Source of the DNA: an uncultured Clostridium sp.
GTDB lineage: Bacteria > Bacillota > Clostridia > Oscillospirales > Acutalibacteraceae
Length of the DNA stretch: 64,000 bases
Assembly (NCBI GenBank): GCA_958422185.1
Contig: CATZNW010000003.1
Coordinates: 47,316 to 111,315, forward strand
Reading direction: 5' to 3'
In this document: piece by piece, positions 59,483-64,000 of the stretch
How positions within the stretch are numbered: the first letter of the stretch is position 1
How the letters are laid out: every line of letters begins with the position of its first letter
The notes under the pieces: model-generated
What the model was told of the DNA's origin: nothing
The model's database searches: none
What the model saw: only the letters and a program-made list of their open reading frames with translations
Program-made: the position numbers and the translations under genes

Positions 59483-60392
59483 TTTTCTCCCTCCTTTTTG
59501 ACTTCCTGCCAACCTTGCTGAAAAGCAGAGCGGCAACAAACAGCACGGCCATAAGGAGTTTGTTGTAGTCGCTCGGGAGGCCGATCTCAACCGCGATCTG
59601 AAGGCAGGCTTTGTAAATAACGGTGCCAAGGATAACCATTGTGGTAGCCTTCATAAAACCTACTTTCTTAAACAGCGAAAGCCCTATGATTACGCTTGAC
59701 AGTCCAAACACGACCATTCCTACACCCATCTGCGTATTCGCGGTTTCCGTGCTTTGCGCAATAACGGCGCCGCTGACCGCAGCAAGACCGTTGCCTATTG
59801 CAAGACCCAGTATCTTTGACGCGCCCGGATTTTTTGCCAGCATAACAACGTACTGCTGATTTGAACCTGTTGCGCGAAGCAGCATGCCGGATTTTGTTTT
59901 GAGGTAAAGATCCATAAGGATCTTAAGAATCACTACAAAAATAAAGAGTACGATCAGCTTTCTTACGGTAACACCGCCTATAACATCCGGCAAAAGGTTT
60001 GCCGCGCCCGTATTGAAAACTGTTTTTTTGCCGAAAACGGAAACGATCGACTGACCGCCCGTACCCAGTTTTATCAGAACCAGATTGACAGACAGCAGAA
60101 CAGTGTAAACAAGTATTCCCGAAAGCAGCGGCTGCAGTTTTAACTTAACATGCAGAAGTCCGGTAATGCTGCCTGCTATCAAGCCGCACGCAAACGCGGC
60201 GAGCAAGCTTATCCATGGGTCAATACCGTGGAAAATAAGTACGGACGATACAATTCCTCCAAGCGGCATTGTTCCGTCTACCGACAGATCGGGAAAATCA
60301 AGTATGCTGTAAGACAGATAAACGCCGAGCGCAAGAATGGCATACTTAAAGCCTTCCTCAAGCACGACCTTTATGATATTGGCAGCTTCCAT
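59475..60392 (-). CDS. ABC transporter permease (branched-chain/tryptophan-type, PF02653-like)
   Basis: 305 residues with eight to nine membrane segments. LGVYLSYSILDFPDLSVDGTM, GILVYTVLLSVNLVLI and RATGSNQQYVVMLAKNP are typical of the TrpY/XaeP-like permeases that import aromatic amino acids or similar. Normally a lipoprotein binding subunit (TrpX type) precedes it; here 315 non-coding bases stand upstream, so the binding protein is encoded elsewhere. Own promoter at 60449-60477. Confidence 0.9.
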   Translation of the reverse strand: MEAANIIKVVLEEGFKYAILALGVYLSYSILDFPDLSVDGTMPLGGIVSSVLIFHGIDPWISLLAAFACGLIAGSITGLLHVKLKLQPLLSGILVYTVLLSVNLVLIKLGTGGQSIVSVFGKKTVFNTGAANLLPDVIGGVTVRKLIVLFIFVVILKILMDLYLKTKSGMLLRATGSNQQYVVMLAKNPGASKILGLAIGNGLAAVSGAVIAQSTETANTQMGVGMVVFGLSSVIIGLSLFKKVGFMKATTMVILGTVIYKACLQIAVEIGLPSDYNKLLMAVLFVAALLFSKVGRKSKRREKNA

Positions 60393-60707
60393 TTCATCAC
60401 TTCCGTTAATAAATCAGGATTTTATGAATTACATAATTTAACTAATTGATTATATCAAAAAGAAAACCAACATTCAATAGAAAAATAAGAAAGCTTCCTG
60501 ATTATTATAGGTATATTAAAAGTATAAGTTAAAAAAATAAATAGTACAAAGACTGTAAAGATAAATTTTAACAAATTTTTACAAAAATATTGATTTTTTT
60601 ATTCTTATCTAATAGAATATTATTTATAAGTATAATTTTGTAGTCGGAATCCGCGTGCGGCAGCGTTTTAAATTCTGCCGCTCTGATTTACGATGGATGG
60701 AGGAAAT
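60393..60707. other. AT-rich divergent intergenic region with 5' UTR hairpin
   Basis: 315 bases without a gene. On the minus strand it holds the ABC operon promoter. On the plus strand TATAAT at 60631-60636 is the probable -10 of the glycosyltransferase gene, with no convincing -35, and GCGGCAG (60657-60663) pairs with CTGCCGC (60675-60681) as a 7-bp hairpin in the leader. Otherwise no structure was seen. Confidence 0.5.
60449..60477 (-). promoter_or_regulatory. promoter of the ABC permease operon
   Basis: -35 TTGAAT (60477-60472), 17 bp, -10 TATAAT (60454-60449) with TGA upstream (extended -10). Leader about 50 bases. Confidence 0.75.
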
Positions 60708-62810
60708 ATGGGAACAGGCGATTCAGCAGTCAATATCTGTATGATAACAGATGACAATTATATCATGCCGACAGCAGTTGCGATCCATTCTATGATCGCA
60801 AACAAAAAAAGAGGAAAATACAATTACTATATTATTACTTCAAATCTTTCCGAAGAATCCGAGAAAACTTTTAAAAAATTTGAAAGAGAAGACGTCTCGG
60901 TAAACATATGCCGCGAGAATGCTGAAAAGAGATTTAACGGTATGCATATTTTTACTAAAGATTCAATATGTGTCGCATCTTTATCAGCACTGCTGAAATT
61001 CATAATTCCCGATCTTTTTCCCGAACTCGATAAAATCCTGTACCTTGACGGTGATTTAATTGTCACAACCGACCTTCAAGAACTTTACTCCACAGATTTA
61101 GAAGATAATTTGGTTGCCGCTGTTGTTGACAGCGGTACTATGTACTGGAAAAACAAATTTAATTCTGCTGTTCAGCATTACTTCAATAGCGGCGTGATGC
61201 TTCTTAACCTGAAAAAAATGCGCGAGGATAATATAAGCCGCGTGTTGATAGAAACAAAAAGTAATATTTCCGATTCCTCTCTAATGGATCAAAATGTTTT
61301 TAATCTGGTATTTGACGGCAAACTTAAACTGCTGCCTATAAAATATAATGTTTTGCCTCCCGGGCTTGAAAAGGCTAACTTTAAATGGGGAATTGATGAC
61401 GTTAATAGGTATTATAGAACAAATTACAAAAACGAAGAAGAACTTTTTCTTGACGCCGAAATCATACATTTTTCGTCAAAAGACAAGCCCTGGCGTGAAC
61501 CGGATTCAGCTTTTGCATATTTATGGAGGCACTATTATCTTGACCTTTATGGGAAGGATAAGCCGAAAAGGGAAGAAAAATACGGCATATCTGTTATTAT
61601 GCCATGCTATAATTCCGCAAATTATCTGCGTGAAACTGTAGATTCTATTTTGAACCAAACCTTTAAAGATTTTGAAATCATTCTGATCGACGACGGTTCC
61701 ACAGATGAAACTAAGGAAATGATAAATGAGTTGGCGGAGAAACATGATAATATTTCCGCTTATTTCCACACAAATCACGGTCAGGGTTATGAAAGAAATT
61801 TCGGGATCACAAAAGCGCAGGGTAAATATATTCATTTTATGGACAGCGATGATCTGCTTGAACCAAATTGCTATGAAAAACTTTATACTTATGCTGAAGA
61901 AAATGATTTAGATAATATTTTATTTGAGGGCAAATCATTCTACGAAACAGAAGAACTCGAAAAAAAGATGCCCCAATACAAAACTTGTTACACCAGAAAA
62001 TTAGTATTTCCAAGAATATATAACGGGGAAGAATTGTTTATTCAGTTTCGCAGTTCAGTTGGAATGATCGTTTCACCTTGCCTTCAAATGATCAAACGCA
62101 GCTTTTTAATTGAAAATAGCATTTATTTTCCCCAACTTCCCAATTATGAGGATAATTTATTTACATTTAAAGCCATCACACAAGCCGACAGGATCGCGGT
62201 ATTGCCATATGCATTTTTTTCAAGGCGTGTTCGTGCAAATTCAACAATGACTTCAAGCCAATCCAAAGATGCTGTAAAAGCATTTGTTTATACCGTATCA
62301 GAAATAATGAAAGTTTATATTCACAATTCCGACCGGTATGATTTTAGCACAGCAGTATTCAATCATGCGGTCTTGATGTGTAAAAGCGTAAAAAGATATT
62401 ATTACGAAACCTGTATTGCTGAAGGTAAAGATGATGTAATTGACGAATTCGGAGATATCGGACGAGAAATAATATTTTGTCTTTTTATTGCTGAAGCAAA
62501 AGAAAGTTCAAATATGAATAAATACACAACTGTTGAATACAGAAATTTGTATTCCAGACTGTGCAAGGCAAATAAAAATATATCTGAATTAAATGATAAA
62601 CTTCAGAAAACATATAAAGAGAAGTCAGAAATAAACGCAAAGCTTCATAAAACCTACAAAGAAAAGTCTGAAATAAATGCAAAACTCCAAAAAACCTATA
62701 AAGAAAAATCCGCTAAAACAAGACAGATAAAACGACTTGAAAAATGGTCGCTCTATCCATTATTAAGAAAGATTAAAAGAATGCTAAAGAAAATATTTAA
62801 AGGCATTTAA
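60708..62810 (+). CDS. GT8-GT2 fusion glycosyltransferase with C-terminal coiled-coil repeats
   Basis: 700 residues from the ATG at 60708 (GGAGG four bases upstream; an ATG at 60693 has no such site). Residues 8-290: family GT8 (ICMITDDNYIMPTAVAI, DGDLIV metal motif at 116 region, YFNSGVMLLNLKKM, LMDQNVFNLVF, IHFSSKDKPW). Residues about 294-590: family GT2 (ISVIMPCYNSANYL, EIILIDDGSTDE, MDSDDLLEP). Then three copies of a 14-residue KTYKEKS repeat and a basic end (KRMLKKIFKGI) that may touch the membrane. No membrane span. Surface-polysaccharide synthesis is likely; sugars unknown. Confidence 0.87.
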   Translation: MGTGDSAVNICMITDDNYIMPTAVAIHSMIANKKRGKYNYYIITSNLSEESEKTFKKFEREDVSVNICRENAEKRFNGMHIFTKDSICVASLSALLKFIIPDLFPELDKILYLDGDLIVTTDLQELYSTDLEDNLVAAVVDSGTMYWKNKFNSAVQHYFNSGVMLLNLKKMREDNISRVLIETKSNISDSSLMDQNVFNLVFDGKLKLLPIKYNVLPPGLEKANFKWGIDDVNRYYRTNYKNEEELFLDAEIIHFSSKDKPWREPDSAFAYLWRHYYLDLYGKDKPKREEKYGISVIMPCYNSANYLRETVDSILNQTFKDFEIILIDDGSTDETKEMINELAEKHDNISAYFHTNHGQGYERNFGITKAQGKYIHFMDSDDLLEPNCYEKLYTYAEENDLDNILFEGKSFYETEELEKKMPQYKTCYTRKLVFPRIYNGEELFIQFRSSVGMIVSPCLQMIKRSFLIENSIYFPQLPNYEDNLFTFKAITQADRIAVLPYAFFSRRVRANSTMTSSQSKDAVKAFVYTVSEIMKVYIHNSDRYDFSTAVFNHAVLMCKSVKRYYYETCIAEGKDDVIDEFGDIGREIIFCLFIAEAKESSNMNKYTTVEYRNLYSRLCKANKNISELNDKLQKTYKEKSEINAKLHKTYKEKSEINAKLQKTYKEKSAKTRQIKRLEKWSLYPLLRKIKRMLKKIFKGI
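60732..60928 (+). repeat. 197-bp exact repeat, copy 1
   Basis: Identical base for base, including third codon positions, to 63030-63226. Lies in the GT8 domain. Flanking sequence in the two genes diverges sharply, which points to recent gene conversion. Confidence 0.95.
62598..62723 (+). repeat. three tandem 42-bp repeats in the glycosyltransferase C-terminus
   Basis: Three copies of a 14-codon unit, KLQKTYKEKSEINA, KLHKTYKEKSEINA and KLQKTYKEKSAKTR (62598-62639, 62640-62681, 62682-62723). Coiled-coil-like, in-frame; copy number could change by slippage or recombination. Confidence 0.85.
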
Positions 62811-62832
62811 AATGTATCTTTTTCTGCAAAAG

Positions 62833-62866
62833 AACGCTTCGTTGCATGTAACATCGGAGCGTTTTA
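62833..62866 (+). terminator. probable terminator after the first GT8-GT2 gene
   Basis: AACGCTTCG and CGGAGCGTT pair (9 bp with one T-G pair) around a 13-base loop, followed by TTAAC only, so it is a weak terminator. Confidence 0.5.
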
Positions 62867-63011
62867 ACTTAAATCTCGAATTAATGAATATCTGCTCCGG
62901 AAACTTTATAATCTATAAATAGCCGTGTAAAATGACAATACGTCGTTTACCAGAGTTTTTGCCTTTATTCTATCAAAATAATCCTAATTTTATAATCTGC
63001 CTGGGGGAATC

Positions 63012-64000
63012 ATGGACAATTCTGTAATTAATATCTGTATGATAACAGATGACAATTATATCATGCCGACAGCAGTTGCGATCCATTCTATGATCGCAAA
63101 CAAAAAAAGAGGAAAATACAATTACTATATTATTACTTCAAATCTTTCCGAAGAATCCGAGAAAACTTTTAAAAAATTTGAAAGAGAAGACGTCTCGGTA
63201 AACATATGCCGCGAGAATGCTGAAAAAAGATTTAACGGCATGCATAATTTCAGTGTTGATTCCATATGCGTTGCATCTTTATCAGCACTGCTGAAATTTA
63301 TAATTCCCGACCTTTTTCCCGAACTGGACAGGATACTTTATCTTGACGGCGATTTAATTGTTGAAACGGACCTCAATGAGCTTTACAATACGGAATTAGG
63401 CGAAAATTACGCTGCAACAGTGCTTGATATCAGCAAATTATATTGGAAAAGTTCATTCAATTCCTGTGTTAAAAATTATTTCAACAGCGGTGTTATGCTG
63501 CTTAACCTAAAGAAAATGCGCGAGGATGATATAAGCCGCGTGCTTATTGAAACCAAAAGGAACCTTGCGGATTCCTCTCTTATGGATCAAAATGTTTTCA
63601 ACATTGTTTTCGATAACAAAGCCGTTATGCTGCCGATGAAATACAATTTTCAGTCTTTGGGCCTTGACAGGGCCGGCAGCAAATGGGACGTTGACGACGT
63701 AAATAAATTTTACGGTTCAAAATACAAAGCGAAAACAGAATTTTTTCTGGACGCTGAGATCATACACTATGCTTCAAAGGACAAGCCCTGGAAAGAGCCT
63801 GACGCCGCGTATGCATACAGATGGCATCACTATTATCTTGGCCTTTACGGGAAGGATAAGCCGAAAAGAAAGGAAAAGTACGGGATATCAGTGATCATTC
63901 CCTGCTACAACACTGCAAAATACCTTGCCGAAACGGTCCAGTCTGTTTTGAACCAAACCTTTAAAGATTTTGAAATCATTCTGATCGACGACGGTTCCAC
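63012..64000 (+). CDS. second GT8-GT2 fusion glycosyltransferase, truncated by window end
   Basis: 329 residues visible, then the window ends. Paralogue of the gene at 60708-62810 with the same order: ICMITDDNYIMPTAV, LYLDGDLIVETDL, YFNSGVMLLNLKKM, LMDQNVFNIVF, IHYASKDKPW, then the GT2 start ISVIIPCYNTAKYL and EIILIDDGS. ATG with GGGGGA four to five bases upstream. A TATAAT at 62991-62996 is close upstream but with a weak -35. Protein identity to the first copy is high in the first 75 residues and at the GT2 start and lower in between. Confidence 0.88.
   Translation, partial: MDNSVINICMITDDNYIMPTAVAIHSMIANKKRGKYNYYIITSNLSEESEKTFKKFEREDVSVNICRENAEKRFNGMHNFSVDSICVASLSALLKFIIPDLFPELDRILYLDGDLIVETDLNELYNTELGENYAATVLDISKLYWKSSFNSCVKNYFNSGVMLLNLKKMREDDISRVLIETKRNLADSSLMDQNVFNIVFDNKAVMLPMKYNFQSLGLDRAGSKWDVDDVNKFYGSKYKAKTEFFLDAEIIHYASKDKPWKEPDAAYAYRWHHYYLGLYGKDKPKRKEKYGISVIIPCYNTAKYLAETVQSVLNQTFKDFEIILIDDGS
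63030..63226 (+). repeat. 197-bp exact repeat, copy 2
   Basis: Identical to 60732-60928 (constant offset 2298). A second exact block of at least 55 bases (61648-61702 and 63946-64000) keeps the same offset and continues to the window end. Confidence 0.95.

Noticed and set aside
62598..62723. 42-bp direct repeats as a CRISPR or satellite array
   Set aside because: They are contiguous, in frame and encode a regular coiled-coil repeat; no spacers.

Overview
The window looks like chromosomal DNA from a low-to-mid GC member of the Bacillota, most likely an anaerobic gut Clostridia (Oscillospirales/Ruminococcaceae-like). The signs are the classical Gram-positive rimP-nusA-ylxR-ylxQ-infB-rbfA-nrnA-truB-ribF operon, an infC-rpmI-rplT operon with an attenuator-like leader, a YmfF/YmfH-type M16 peptidase pair, CDP-glycerol (teichoic-acid type) transferases, strong AGGAGG ribosome binding sites, and a host-glycan-type carbohydrate cluster. 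The lineage is an inference from gene content; no rRNA gene is present. No insertion sequence, prophage or CRISPR array was seen.

Layout. 1-5345 (minus strand): trmFO (3' end cut by the window edge), topA, dprA and a SpoU rRNA/tRNA methyltransferase. 5545-6941: infC-rpmI-rplT with its own promoter, leader hairpin and terminator; infC appears to start at AUC. 6952-10919: pyk-mltG-thyA-folA from one promoter. 11048-11557: a lone acetyltransferase on the plus strand. 11585-16592: a self-contained five-gene operon (tandem-SCP2-like protein, glutamate-1-semialdehyde-aminomutase-like PLP enzyme, split transketolase N and C halves, second tandem-SCP2-like protein) bounded by a strong promoter and a perfect terminator hairpin. 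It matches no pathway I know and is the best candidate for an undescribed system. 16686-24746: a Gfo/Idh oxidoreductase, trpS, a PLP aminotransferase, two CDP-glycerol transferases, glyA and uppP. 24889-29340: folD, lgt and two M16 peptidase paralogues. 29467-30399: three small uncharacterised genes, one possibly starting at ACG. 30459-35415: a phosphodiesterase, tcdA, a cysK-like gene, and a PadR regulator with a perfect palindromic operator followed by a 709-residue membrane protein.

35602-47336 is a carbohydrate-use region: a DUF5054/GH38-fold-like protein, a GPH-type sugar symporter with an extra 260-residue charged C-terminal domain, a compact GH101-like hydrolase, a GH29 fucosidase, a SASA-type acetylesterase, a truncated RraA-like remnant and a GH2 enzyme. 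None of the hydrolases has a visible signal peptide, which fits import of small, decorated glycosides followed by cytoplasmic breakdown. 47391-47721 holds tRNA-Thr(CGT) and tRNA-Val(GAC) with promoter, spacer hairpin and terminator. 47728-56521 is the long translation/transcription operon ending in ribF, a HAD phosphatase and pncC. 56547-60477 carries gdhA and an ABC transporter (permease plus ATPase, no binding protein) coupled to a sugar O-acetyltransferase. 60708-64000 has two tandem GT8-GT2 fusion glycosyltransferases sharing blocks of perfect DNA identity (197 bp and at least 55 bp), which looks like gene conversion; the second gene runs off the window.

Gene starts were revised wherever a ribosome binding site decided the matter; these choices are stated entry by entry. 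Family assignments come from motifs read by eye, not from database searches.
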